A DNA stretch of 64,000 bases from Harmothoe impar (GCA_947462335.1 OX381710.1:59156842-59220841); one strand, 5' to 3'; shown: positions 46,820 to 58,190, counted from the stretch's first letter. The notes: generated by a model not told the origin, from the sequence alone. Translations and numbers: made by a program.

Positions 46820-49800
46820 TAGACAACAAGAAAATGGCAGAGAAACGTCTACAGAGTCTTGGGAGAAGACTGTCAAAGGATCCTGATCTTCATAGACTTT
46901 ACAAGACAGGTATAGAGGATTTACTCCAGAAGGGATATGCAGAACCTGTTCAAGACAGTGATGATGATAAGGATAATGGAATCAAGTGATATATCCCACA
47001 CCATTCTGTTACAAGTCCAAATAAGCCAGGAAAGCTTAGGATTGTCTTCGATTGTGCAGCAGAATATGGTGGTACATCATTAAACAAGCAAGTGCTGCAA
47101 GGCCCTGATATGACCAACAAACTGATAGGCGTGCTACTAAGATTCAGGGAAGACCACATAGCAATCATGGGAGACATAGAAGCCATGTTCCATCAAGTGC
47201 GTGTGTCTCCGCAACACAGAGACGTATTAAGGTTCCTGTGGTGGAAAGACGGTAACCCTGACCTTCCTCCACAGCCTTACAAGATGGCAGTGCACTTGTT
47301 TGGTGGAGTATGGAGCCCTAGTTGTGCAAGCTTTGCTCTAAAACGCACTGCTGAGGACCACAAGACTGAGTTTGATGAAGAAACTGTCAAGACCGTGATG
47401 GAGAACTTCTATGCAGATGACTGTCTCAAGTCACTGTCAACAGTGGATCAGGCAAAGAAACTGGTAGAGGAACTATGTCAACTCCTGAAACTGGGAGGTT
47501 TTCGCCTGACCAAATGGATCTCCAACAGCAAAGAGGTTATAGAATCTGTTCCACCTGAGGACAGAGCAAAGGAAGTCAAAGACCTAGACCTTGATTCAGC
47601 AGCACTTCCTATTGAAAGAGCACTAGGTGTCCAATGGGATACCCAGGAGGACATGTTTGGCATCAGGATCAAGCAAAATGAAGTGACTTTCACCAGAAGA
47701 GGGCTTCTCAGAGTGGTCAGTTCAGTGTATGACCCTTTGGGATTTGTATGCCCATTCATACTACAAGCAAAGAAGATATTCCAAGATGAATGCAAGTGAG
47801 AGAAAGGATGGGATGATGAACTGGAGCCTGACAACATAAAGAAATGGAAAAGATGGCTAGAGGATCTCCCACGTCTTGAAGAGTTTAAGATAAGGCGTTG
47901 CCTCATACCACAAGACTTTGGTAAGTGTGTGGAAATCCAACTTCACCATTTCTCTGATGCATCTGAAGAAGCCTACGGCACAACTTCTTATCTACGTGTG
48001 GTGAATAAGCAAGAAGATGTCCACTGTTCATTCTTGTTGGGTAAATCACGACTCGCTCCCGTCAAACACATGACTATTCCAAGACTAGAACTTTCAGCAG
48101 CTATGGTGGCTGTTAAGATGGACAGCCTGCTCCGCAGAGAGATACGCCTGGAAGTTACCAAATCCATCTTTTGGACTGACAGCATGATAGTCTTGCAGTA
48201 CATCAAGAACACCACCAAGCGGTTCCAGACTTTTGTTGCCAACAGAGTAGCAATCATCCATGATGGATCATCACCGACCCAATGGAGGTACGTAGACACC
48301 AAGTCAAACCCAGCTGATGATGCTTCTCGTGGCGTCAGTGCAAGTGAAATGCTATCCAGCAGAAGATGGAAACAGGGGCCGGGCTTCTTGTGGGAAGACG
48401 AGTCCCAGTGGCCAGTTATTCCTCAAAGATCTCCTGACCTACTATTAGATGATCAAGAAGTCAAGAAAGAAGCCAAGGTTTGCGTTGCAGTCACAGATCC
48501 AGAAGACCGCTTGGAACAAATGTTCAAACGATATTCAAGCTGGTTTCGTTTGAAAAAGGTAATTGCATGGCTGATTCGCTTCGGCGAGTGGCTCCGAAAG
48601 GGAAAGCCCAAACTGACTTCTGATCTGTCTGTGGATGAGCTCCAAAATGCTGAGAAGGGCATTATCAGGCATGTGCAAAGAAGGTGCTATTCAGATGAGC
48701 TCACCAGCCTGGCATCAGGTAAGCAAGTCTCCCATAAAAGCACTATCTACAAATTGGAGCCGTTCAGAGATGAGGATAACATGCTCCGAGTACAAGGCAG
48801 ACTTCAAAGTGCACCTATAACTGACTCTGCCAAGCACCCCTTGATATTACCAAAGGACCACCATGTTGCAGAGCTGATTGTACGACACACTCATGAGTGG
48901 ATCTCCAAACATTCAGGACGAGAGTATGTGCTCTCAAGACTGCGGGAGAGATACTGGATACCACAAGGGCGTCCCTTGGTAAATAGAGTACTGCAGAACT
49001 GTGTGATATGCTAGAAATTGAGAGGAAAATTAGGTGTCCAGAGGATGGCTGACCTGCCAAAGGACAGAGTTACACCTCACAAACCACCCTTCACCTACAC
49101 AGGAGTAGACTGCTTCGGCCCCTTCTACGTGAAGAGGGGCCGGAGCCAAGAGAAAAGGTATGGCTGTTTGTTCACCTGTTTGACAACAAGGGCAATACAC
49201 AATGAGGTGCTAAATTCAATGGATGCAGACTCATTCATCAACTCCTTGATAAGGTTTATCTCTAGAAGAGGGGTTCCTGAGAAGATCAGGTCAGACAATG
49301 GAACCAACTTTGTTGGAGGAAACAAGGAGCTGCACGAGTCAATACGAAGGTGGAATGAAGATCACAAAACCAAGGAAAGTCTTCTCATCAGAGAAATCAA
49401 GTGGGAGTTCAACCCACCAGCTGCATCTCACATGGGAGGAGTCTGGGAAAGACAAATCAGGACGGTACGCAAAGTACTGAATTCCATACTCAAAGATCAA
49501 GTCCTTGATGATGAAAGATTGAGCACGGTATTCTGTGAAGTTGAATACATTGTCAATGGTAGACCACTCACTCCGGTATCAGACGATCCAAAGGACTTTC
49601 AACCTCTAACCCCAAATGACTTACTTCAGCTAGGTGTAGGACTTAGAGCATCCCCAGGAACCTTCCGAAAGGAAGATATGTATGGTCGTAGATGGAGGCA
49701 TGTACAGTACTTGGCAGACCAGTTCTGGAAACGGTGGGTAAAAGAGTATCTCCCTACATTGCAGCTTAGACAGAAATGGTTAGAAACAAAGAGAAATGTC

Positions 49801-49986
49801 CAAACAAATGATGTGGTGTTGGTTATGGATGAAAATCTGCCTAGAAATAGTTGGCCACTTGGTCGTGTTGTCAAAACGTTCCCAGGTAAAGATGGCCTTG
49901 TGCGGTCAGTAGAGGTCAAAACTGCTACAAATGTACTCGTGAGACCTATTGACAAACTTTGTTTGCTTGAATCTGTCACATCATAG
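46678..49986 (+). pseudogene. BEL/Pao Pol (RT, RNase H, integrase), three stops, protease missing
   Basis: One continuous frame apart from TGA at 46987-46989, TGA at 47797-47799 and TAG at 49012-49014. The first two replace what the family usually has as Trp. Domains in order: RT N-terminal region (46700-46980); RT with catalytic Asp in Gly-Asp-Ile-Glu-Ala (about 47172) and Tyr-Ala-Asp-Asp (about 47410); RNase H with Asp-Ala-Ser, Glu, Asp-Ser and Asp-Asp-Ala (47950-48330); H2C2 finger (48860-49014), whose last Cys just precedes the third stop; DDE integrase with Asp in Val-Asp-Cys-Phe-Gly, Asp in Ser-Asp-Asn-Gly-Thr and Glu in Val-Trp-Glu-Arg (49080-49460); and a C-terminal DUF5641-like domain (49640-49980). 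The protease is deleted between Gag and RT. The catalytic residues survive, so decay is slight. Confidence 0.9.
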
Positions 49987-50322
49987 ATGTATGATCGTGT
50001 TGTGTTTGTAAGTAAAGGATATCCAAGATGATGTCATATTGTACACAGAGATGTTACTACTATGCATATTGTGTTGTACCTAAATAGTAAAGAACATACA
50101 CAGATATTGTTGTTCCATGAAAGGTTGTATGTTATTATCATTTATGTATGCTGATGTTTGAACTATGTTCTATTGTTCACTGTATGCACTATAGATAGTA
50201 TTGTGTATGTCATTGTCACTCATACAAGTGTAAAGTTTGAAATATTCATATTGATATTTATGAAGAACTAAGGAATGTTTGTAAATGTTCACTTCTATGG
50301 TTCACATTTAAGGGGCCGGGAA
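49987..50322 (+). other. BEL 3' untranslated region and polypurine tract
   Basis: There is no ORF. AT-rich sequence ends in the purine-rich AAGGGGCCGGGAA at 50310-50322, directly before the right LTR, as needed for plus-strand priming. Confidence 0.7.
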
Positions 50323-51080
50323 TGTAGTGTATGTGTTGCAATCAAGTGAGGGTATTGCGTCATCTCACCCTTCTAGAGTGTTCCAGACTATGTTGCAATC
50401 AGGTAGAGGTATTGCGAAATCTCTTTCCATATGATGCTGACATCAGCCTCCTAGTGTGTACTATGTATGTTTCATCACCCAGTTTGGTTATTGCATCATA
50501 CTTATTTCTCTAGGCTGACCTCAGCATGTGTGAGTCTGACATCAGCCTCCCAGGGTTATTGCATCTTACTTATTCCTCTGAAGCTGACCTCAGCCTGTTG
50601 GAGTCTGACATCAGCATGTCTGTGGCCTATAAAAGGCAGTGCTGTGGAGGTGGTGAAATCAGTAGCTACAGGACCACCATGGGGAGCAGACCTGTGTCAG
50701 AGTGCTCCAGGATTACCCCACCTGTATACATTGGACTATATTGAACTTGCTGAAGCTGGACTTTGTACCTGAGGACTATAGGAGACAATATTCTTTGTAC
50801 ATTTAAAGTTGGAGTTATACACAGTTCCATTTACACTCACCAAAGGACTTGCAAAGACATTATAAGGAGTGTATGGGCTGTATGTGTGCTACTGTGTCAA
50901 ACCATAGGAAATAAGTATCTACCCAAGAGATCTCCTGTGGCTATTCTATGTGATTGCAGGACATTCATCAACTCTGTACTCATGCACCTGTAACTGCTCT
51001 CATGTGGAAAAGGTAATAAACAGTAGCAAGTCAACTTCTGTCACAATACTTTGTCTCAATCATTGGCTTTGGCCACTACA
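50323..51080 (+). repeat. BEL right LTR (intact, 758 bp)
   Basis: TGTAGTG to CACTACA. TATA box at 50628 and AATAAA at about 51013. It serves as the empty-site reference for element D. Confidence 0.93.
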
Positions 51081-51387
51081 ACCAATCTCCAGCCTAACTC
51101 CGTATGTGTGTAATGATAATGACGTCACAGAGGGAATTTCCTGGGGGTTTCCCGGAATGTAGACTGGTTTTTGCACATATTTCTAATTGAGACAGGTGAC
51201 TATGTCCGTATGTTCAGAGGGCCGTATGTTTAATGCCGTATGTTGTATTTTTTATATAAAAGATACAGAGGGTATACGGACGACCAACTGAAACAAAAAA
51301 AGTACTTTTGGTGTATATTTGCCGCATCTTTTCCGTATGTTAAGGCCGCATGTTGGGTATAACATCAACATACGGTGAAACGCCTTC

Positions 51388-51794
51388 CAGGGGATGGTAT
51401 TTACATCGGATAGAGTAAACTGAGAAGATTAAATTAATCCTAGATGCGTCATGAGAGGTTCATAGAGAAATAGGGGGATACCTGTAAATTACCGTGATCT
51501 GTCAGTTTATTTCACTTTAGCCTGATATAGAATGAGACAAACCAAGAATAGAAGCTAGCCCTACAGAATAACGGTCATATTCGACTTTTTGAAAAGGAAA
51601 TCCGGAGCCAAAGTAAGATGATATATAAGGAAGCAAACTAAGAATCGAAACTAGCTCCCCAAGGGTATAAAGTGGTTGAAAAAAAAAGTTAGCCCCGCAG
51701 GGTTATATTTACTGAAGAAGGGTCATATTCGACTTCTTGAAATGGAAATCCGGAGCCAAAGTAAGATGATCTATATAAGGAAGCCAACCCTCAG
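51388..51794. repeat. Spacer with an internal duplicated block
   Basis: The first 50 bases continue repeat R4. A block of about 63 bp at 51571-51633 (CATATTCGAC, AAATCCGGAGCCAAAGTAAG, ATATAAGGAAGC) recurs at 51719-51785, 148 bp later, with a few changes. There is no gene. Confidence 0.65.
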
Positions 51795-52094
51795 GGAGCC
51801 ATTTCACTGCATCCATTATAAAATAGCAACATGCGGCACCCAAATGCGGCCCTCATACGGATTTTTTTTGGAATAATTATTTTTCCATTTCTGGACCATT
51901 GCTGTGTTGTGTCCGTATGTTTAAGGCAATTTTTTTAAATTTCCATATGTGAATGCGGCAATCACCTGGCTCAATTGTAAAATTGTGCAAAAAACAGTCT
52001 ACATTCCGGGGAACCCCTAGGGAATTCCCTCTGTGACGTCATAATATGTAGCAACATACGGAGGTAGACTGGGGAGGGTATAAATAGGGTCCGT

Positions 52095-52330
52095 ATGTTG
52101 GGGAAGGGACATGAGAGGTCGGGGAAGGGACAAGAGAGGTCGGGGAAGGGACAGAAGAGGTCGGGGGAGGGACAGGAGAAGTCAGGAGGGGCCAGGAGTG
52201 GTCGGGGAAGGGACAGGAGAAGTCGGGGATGGGACAGGAAAAGTTGGAGGAGGGACAAGAGAGGTCGGGGAGGGACATGGAAGGTGGGGAAGGCACTGGG
52301 AATGTTGGGGAAGAGACGAGGGAGGTTAGA
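52095..52330 (+). repeat. 21-bp purine minisatellite of element E
   Basis: About eleven units of GGTCGGGGAAGGGACAAGAG plus A, with variants. It shares its core with the array in element A. Confidence 0.88.
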
Positions 52331-52729
52331 CTTGGGACAGAGAAGGTTGGGGAAGACACTGGGAATGTAGTAGAAGAGGAAGTTCAGCCATAAAACCTAT
52401 AACCTATAGGCAGAGTTTTAGATCTGTAGGGCCAATATTTACAGAGTTACAGAAGAACAGACATTTTTTGATATAATTTCTTTGAAACTCAATATTTTAT
52501 TTTTTATTTATTTTTATTATAAAGGTAGAAGTTGGACTTTACTTATCTATTTGTTGAAATAACTCTAGGGCCATTTTTCTTTTACATATATATGTGCACT
52601 TTAAAAACAACCGTTGTAAGGTAGGTAACACAAGAGAGGTTTCTCCCCAGTGTGCATCCATTTTGGTATGTGTGTGTGAAGGACATGTACCTGTCCGTCC
52701 TCTGTCCATCCTTTGGTCACCTGTCCATT

Positions 52730-52930
52730 CCCCTGACCTCCCCTGTCCGTACCCCGACTTCCCCAATCCCTCCCCCGACCTCTCCTGTCCCTTCTCCAAC
52801 TTTTCCTGTCCCATCCCCGACCTCTCCTGTCCCTTCTCCAACTTTTCCTGTCCCATCCCCGACCTCTCCTGTTCCTTCTCTACCTTTTCCTGTCCCATCC
52901 CCGACTTCTCCTGTCCCTTCCCCGACCTAT
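52730..52930 (+). repeat. 21-bp pyrimidine minisatellite of element E
   Basis: About nine units of CGACCTCTCCTGTCCCTTCT plus C, alternating with CAACTTTTCCTGTCCCATCC in 42-bp pairs. The complement matches the purine array in the same element, so the two arrays are inverted copies of one motif. Confidence 0.88.
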
Positions 52931-53249
52931 CCTATAGACCAAAAACAACATGCGGACCCCTTTTACAACATGCGGCCCTACATACGGCCCTTTTTCCTCC
53001 ATTTTCTCAATATATGCTCCCCCTAGACCTGCCACATTCAAGGGGAAAAATACGGACCATATATGGATTTCTTGACCTCCACATTATGTAGTGAAATGGA
53101 AAAACGCCACATTTGAATACGGACCCCCCACATTTGAATATGGATCTCCGCATATTATGTGGTGAAACAGAAAAACGCCATATGTCACATACGGACCCCC
53201 CATATGAGTCATACGGGGGGTCCATATTATGTGGTGAAATGCCCTCCAG

Positions 53250-54645
53250 GCAGCCCGCTCCTGATACCCAGTCCACTGCCAGTCAGTCCACATCACACGT
53301 TTGCAGTGGTACATAGTAATACATGAGGATACGTTTACAGCGGTGTATTGAACTTTGTTACATGGTGTGTACATGGGGCTGGCTATTGGCTGTAAGCAGT
53401 GTATTCTAAATATAACTGACAATGATGTCCCCGCATACGTATTAGATAGACGACACCTGGACACGGTTCTTCCATATACCCACTGCCCCAGCAGGTCGAG
53501 ACGAGGTGTTATACACCGAGTCGCTGACTTAACCCTCGGGTATGCGAAATAACCAAGGTGTGAATCCTTTGTGTTAGGTGTCAACCGTGGGTTAACTATA
53601 CATATTTATTAATATGTTGATCCGGTTTAGTATCTATGTGTGATTTACCTCCCATATATTACAGGCCGGTAAGACGGTCATTGAAGGAACGCCATAGGAC
53701 ATTTGATAAATTATGGGGCCATTATCTATTGTTCTTGTTATTCTGGAGAAATGTATTTTAAGATGGCTGGTGGAGAACGTTCTGTAAAATGAAGCAATAT
53801 CTTCATCATTTGTTTTCTAACTTGAACAAACTTGGCTGAAAAATAAAGCATTGAGGCATTCTAATATAAAATCACCCAGACCCGTTATTCACACAGGTCC
53901 ATTTTACCTCCAGTATTCAGCAGTTCTTTGCAGCAGTGTGCCGTATTGCATCAATTGTTCACATTTCTATCGGATTTCTATCGGATTCAATTCGTATGAA
54001 AAGGCTTATAGGTTATGAAGTATTTGTATTCAATTCTTCACATACTGAGACAAATATGGCATATATTTATTAAATAGGGCCAAATAAAAAGGTGTGTTTC
54101 AGACCACCCGACCCTAGTTTCCAAAAAGAACCAAAAGAAAAATTTAGTTATATTTGTTAGCAATTGCTTTTCAAAAATAACAAGCTCCCACTGACCTCAG
54201 AGGGCTGAATAATAAATTTCCTTATGGTTGCTGACTTCTGACAGTGTACCGGTACACGTTATTTTGCTACTGAGTACCATTGTAATAACTGTGACATGAA
54301 ATAAGACATGTAATCAGATTTATGCAATATTAAAGTAAAGAAATAGGTATTGGTGCAGTGTACTGGGGGGGGGGGGGGTGTATTGGCCATGGTAATCTTT
54401 TTATGAATTCCATGATGACAATCATAGAGGTGGACGCTTTCTGTGGATGTTATTCTATTCTCAGACGCTGCATTTACCAGTTATTTATTGTGTTCTGAAT
54501 AAGACTATTGCTGATAATCTTGTGTTCTTTATTGGTTCCCCGTTTAAGCCTCTCCCATGACGTTTGCCTGCACACCTCCTACAATGGAACAACATGGGAG
54601 TATATTACATAGACAGAGGTCCACGATAATCTGTCTGATTGACAG
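53250..54645. other. Intergenic
   Basis: There is no supported gene. A G14 run lies at 54365-54378. The open frame at 53355-53552 has no supporting signal. Confidence 0.5.
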
Positions 54646-54942
54646 GTTTCTCCATGAGTGGAACCGTGGGTCGTATCACACGAGGCGCAGCCGAGTGTGA
54701 TGTGACACAAGGTCTCACGAGTGGAGAAACAAGGAGTTCAGATTGATTTGAGTGGATCTCTGTGTTTATTTCATGTGAATGTTGATCAATTCCATTTTAA
54801 AACGACATTTAAAGATTGGTTTCACAACTATACCGTGGAGAATGGAGCTGTGGAGAATGATATTCAGTTTCTCCACAGGGGTGTGGTGAACGGCCCTTCC
54901 AATACAAAACAACGGTAAAGTTGTTTCTCCACATGAAATAAA
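54646..54942. repeat. Foldback repeat with TTTCTCCA arms
   Basis: GTTTCTCCA (54646-54654) pairs with TGGAGAAAC (54722-54730). TTTATTTCATGTG (54765-54777) pairs with CACATGAAATAAA (54930-54942), and TTTCTCCAC recurs at about 54870 and 54923. This is probably a small MITE made of nested inverted pieces. Confidence 0.55.
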
Positions 54943-56528
54943 GAAGGTAGTCCGACTCGTCTTCACAACATGTATTACCAATATAGCTGTTTTAGGCTAT
55001 CCAGAAAGGATGCCACATGTGTCGGTTCAATTGCATTGTACTTATAAATTGACAGAGGAATGTGTATACACAACCAGGTTCGGTCCGTATGGGCCCTGTG
55101 GACCTGCTGACCAGCCTTCGGCTGTGTTGGTTTTAAAACTATATCATCATCATCGTATACACAACGTCACCTCAAAACTTCAACCTTAAACAGCCCTGCG
55201 CAGTTCTGGAACTCATGTGCCATTTAAGAATTCTTAAACCGCACCACCTTACACCTCTGCCCAATTCTGGAGTTCTGTTTTTGCGCGTGATTATGATATA
55301 AATCCTGAGGGGGGGAATGTTCAATGAATATAAATATATATATATAGAAATGAATATAGACGGAGTCAGATATATATAGATTTGGCCTTAGTTAATTGTG
55401 GCTGGGCCTATGCCCTATTTATTCACATACGTCATAATGACTAGTCACCGACAATTAACTGAAAAAAAAATTATAGTCAAGCATAACCAACATGGTGTGT
55501 GGTTGCTGCTGGAGGGAGAGTCACTGGTTGGTTGCCACAACACAACCACCCCACACAGGTATAGTTCCAGGTGTAGGCTAGGTGGGAAGGTGGTAGGTAC
55601 AATGGAGCATATCCAGGGAGTCTTTATACTACCATACAGCAAACAGTATACTACACATAAACTTTGCTTTGTGCGCGGGTTTTTACTGTTCTTAACGTAC
55701 CTTTTGTAGAGACAGGTGACAACTCTTTTCATGCAAGGTGAGAAATGAATGATAAATGGTCCTTCTGCATAGACGATCGTTCCACAGAGCTCTGAGCCTG
55801 ACTGCGGTGGTGGGCATTGCGTCAGGAGCGAAATAATGTTTGAGTGGAAAAAGGAGACGTAGAGGATGATAAGGGGATGATTGTTTAATGGGTCTCATCA
55901 TGGGGCCAGGTGGGTTACAAGACGGGACCCACCATGTGTCTGTCCCAGCTACTGAGTGGGCCCCATATGGGCCTAGCTGGATGTGTAAAGCGCAGATAAC
56001 TTTAACTTGTAATGTGCAAAAGTGACACGGATGCACAGAAGAGTATGGTTTGACGTATATATTAAAAAGAATATGAGTTGAGCTCATTCGGGTTTCACCT
56101 GACATCCCTGGACAACAATGACAAAACGCCGATCTGGGCAAGCTGAATCGTCTCCATACGCATATCTAGATCCCATCAAACAATGCTGTCTGGTGTGTTG
56201 GCGAACCAATGGGTAAAACGGTCCGAGTGTTCTGGGATAGCTTCTCACAGTGAATACCCAATTACTCATTTAGCTGGCTATGCGAGGACGGTGGCATGGG
56301 AGATATTAATGAGTTTAGTAATGAATCTATTGTATTGTTTATTGCATAGCCTACCTACAGCCGGCTACCTCACACACATTACCTTGTGAGACGAATATTG
56401 TTCTGCGTCAAGCAAATAGTATAGCCGCCGAGGAATCTTTCATTTGAGGGAAACTAGATTGCACTAGAGTTGAGGTAAACGCTGGGTCTTTGTCAGCCAA
56501 TCACAGAGAACCACAGCATGTTAGGCGT
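54943..56528. other. Intergenic
   Basis: There is no supported gene. Frames at 55398-55732 and 55692-56141 overlap on opposite strands and lack motifs. A short TA-rich microsatellite lies near 55330. Confidence 0.5.
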
Positions 56529-56797
56529 TACTCCCGTTCCCAAATCCTTACGGAGGAAGGCTCTGGTGACTGCCATAATACCTTGAACTTTGGATTTTGC
56601 TGGGTTTGGGCAGTGAACAGGAACCAGAAATGGAAGCAGAAGGTTTGATGGTAAAACTACCATCAAACCTTCTGGTTCCTGTTCAATGGTTCCAACCTAA
56701 CCACAGGGGCTGCCGAAACCCAGCAAAATCCCAAGTTCAATGTCATATGGCAGTCACCAGAGCCTTCCTTCGGAAGGATCTGGGAACGAGAGTAGTT
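56529..56797. mobile_element. Palindromic foldback element, copy 1
   Basis: The whole element is an imperfect palindrome with arms of about 130 bp: GTTCCCAAATCCTTACGGAG at the left pairs with CTTCGGAAGGATCTGGGAAC at the right. The centre AGAAGGTTTGATGGTA-AAAC-TACCATCAAACCTTCT is a perfect hairpin at about 56638-56673. A second copy is at 60186-60545. The frame at 56597-56881 runs through it, but that is a property of the repeat. Confidence 0.8.
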
Positions 56798-56964
56798 AGA
56801 CGTATGGGGGATGTAGCACATCAAATAAAAGTTAGTATTTCAACTGGGATGAATCCTTCACATTTCGTGGCTACAGGCTAAATCACCACAGTAGATGATA
56901 GCGTTGTGAGTCATGTAGGCTACTAGGCCTACCTGTACCAGTTGGGGCTAGATGGTTGAATCCT

Positions 56965-57062
56965 AGTGGGTACAGAACATTGGTAAACGGTTGTCAATGT
57001 TGATTCAATGTTTATTCAACGTTGGTTCAACGTTGAACAGTATTTTGTGCCCCCTGGGATAG
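56965..57062. mobile_element. Short MITE with GTGCCC...CTGGG end
   Basis: GTGGGTACAGAAC at the left and GTATTTTGTGCCCCCTGGG at the right face each other across GTTGATTCAATGTTTATTCA and related ATTCAACGTT repeats. A second copy lies at 61955-62035. This type of repeat is common in animal genomes. Confidence 0.55.
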
Positions 57063-57843
57063 GAGGCGTTTCATGGAGATGAAATATACCTTTGTGGCAG
57101 GAAAGAAACGTTGTCCTTCTGGATTTTCATTTCCTGCTAATTATGCCTTCATGTGCATGCATGAGTGTATGTGAGTGGTAGCAGTTATAAACCTAATAAT
57201 GAATCACCTTCTCTATGCTTTATATCTCCCTTTATTATTGACTAAATATGAGTATTCATACCTTTGTTCCATTAAATTTGGTCCAGATTGCCCATATTGG
57301 CTATATTGGTCAGTTGAAAGATGATTTTTATATAACCATAGGCCTAACATGATAACTCGCCGACCTGAGTCTAAGTACTTGGTTTAAACCTGTGATAGGG
57401 GATGACACATGGAATAGGTATAATGTATGCGTTGTGTTAACGTGTAGCATATGGATAGAACAACACATCCTATGAGGTAAGGATCAATCAAATACTTCAA
57501 GGATATTATCTTCACAGGTCTTCGGTAGTTTTCCAATATCAAATATGCAATTAAGTTGAAACTGAAAGTGTTAGCATTGTGGTGGAAAGGGTATTTCTTC
57601 CTATTTACGATTCTCTCACACAGTGTTGGCTTTCAAACGGACCCAGCAGAGAGATTATGAATTCAAATGTCCAGCCTTCCTACACAGATTATAATGCTAA
57701 GGGTGATAACTAGTATTTGGTAAACGTATAAATGGCCTACACCTGGCGGACAAATTTACCGATTCATGTAGGTAGTGCTGTAAGTCCTGCCATAATGTGA
57801 TCCTTGCCTAGTGCAATCCCGCCTTCCACCGTGTATAAAGTTG
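57063..57843. other. Intergenic
   Basis: There is no supported gene or clear repeat in this stretch. Confidence 0.5.
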
Positions 57844-58190
57844 CTATGATGACCGAGCAGCAAATGGCACAATCAGCCTCTCGGACACTTGTTCTGGCCA
57901 CCAGACAAACCTAGCATATACAGTTATCAAGTCGATCCTCTCTGTTCGGTTTGTATTGTTCCGCCGGATCAGCAGATTGCTATTCCCCAACTCATAATAA
58001 CACCCTCCGTTCCTGGTACAACTGCCACAATTGCCATATTTTGTCTTGCCATTCCCCCACTGGATGTAGTTCATCCTGATCTGGACTAGTGTCCAGGCTG
58101 ATGGTAATCCAGCTACATTGCTGTAACGGATCATCCCATGCAGGGCACCATTATGTCTAAATTGTGTGTGCCCAGTGTTGGTGATTGGCT
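57844..58190 (-). CDS. Possible terminal exon, unknown protein
   Basis: On the minus strand a frame of about 115 codons opens after an acceptor-like CTCCTGCTAGTCTCCAG and ends at TAG 57844-57846. The translation has balanced composition, a Cys-x2-Cys-x5-Cys cluster (Asn-Cys-Gly-Ser-Cys-Thr-Arg-Asn-Gly-Gly-Cys), Trp- and Tyr-rich beta-type stretches and two N-glycosylation-type sites, as in an extracellular domain. I do not recognise the family. Possible upstream exons near 58680-58800 are not firm. A short plus-strand frame (57889-58089) overlaps it. It could be a host exon or a pseudogene. Confidence 0.4.

Larger units (their letters stand above)
35643..51080 (+). mobile_element. BEL/Pao LTR retrotransposon, defective, split by element D
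   Basis: LTRs begin TGTAGTG and end CACTACA: left 35643-35920 plus 43803-44273, right 50323-51080. The flanks are ACCAT (35638-35642) and ACCAA (51081-51085), a five-base target duplication with one difference. The order is LTR, primer-binding region, gag, pol (RT, RNase H, H2C2, integrase, C-terminal domain), polypurine stretch AAGGGGCCGGGAA, LTR. The LTRs differ by roughly eight substitutions and a few indels in about 750 bp (my hand count). The protease region is missing and pol has three in-frame stops, so this copy cannot work alone. It lies in element C and is itself split by D. Confidence 0.92.
32722..51387. mobile_element. Harbinger-family non-autonomous element C, split by a BEL retrotransposon
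   Basis: Left end GAAGGTGTTTCACCGTAT and right end ATACGGTGAAACGCCTTC pair at 17 of 18 positions and are flanked by CAG on both sides (32719-32721 and 51388-51390). Without the retrotransposon (35643-51080) it is about 3.2 kb. From the left: subterminal segment, 20-bp purine minisatellite (32822-33620), two further inserted elements (33674-34531 and 34549-35340), 21-bp pyrimidine array (35430-35630), then, after the retrotransposon, a right segment (51081-51387) that is the reverse complement of the left segments of A and E, including the CRE-like octamer. It encodes no protein. Confidence 0.82.
51795..53246. mobile_element. Harbinger-family non-autonomous element E (1.45 kb)
   Basis: Left end GGAGCCATTTCACTG and right end GTGGTGAAATGCCCTC form imperfect inverted repeats, flanked by CAG (51792-51794 and 53247-53249). 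The plan is that of A: segment with the CRE-like TGACGTCA at 52034, purine minisatellite, middle block with GAGGTTTCTCCCC, pyrimidine minisatellite, and right segment rich in CATACGG. The last 290 bp are close to element A (23826-24111). A foldback arm (52400-52570) related to 34549-35340 sits in the middle. It encodes no protein. Confidence 0.83.

Noticed and set aside
54365..54378. G14 run as a functional quadruplex
   Set aside because: An isolated homopolymer with no neighbouring G-tracts that would support a defined structure.
56597..56881. Protein-coding gene conserved with 60305-60556
   Set aside because: The similarity comes from two copies of a palindromic foldback element.
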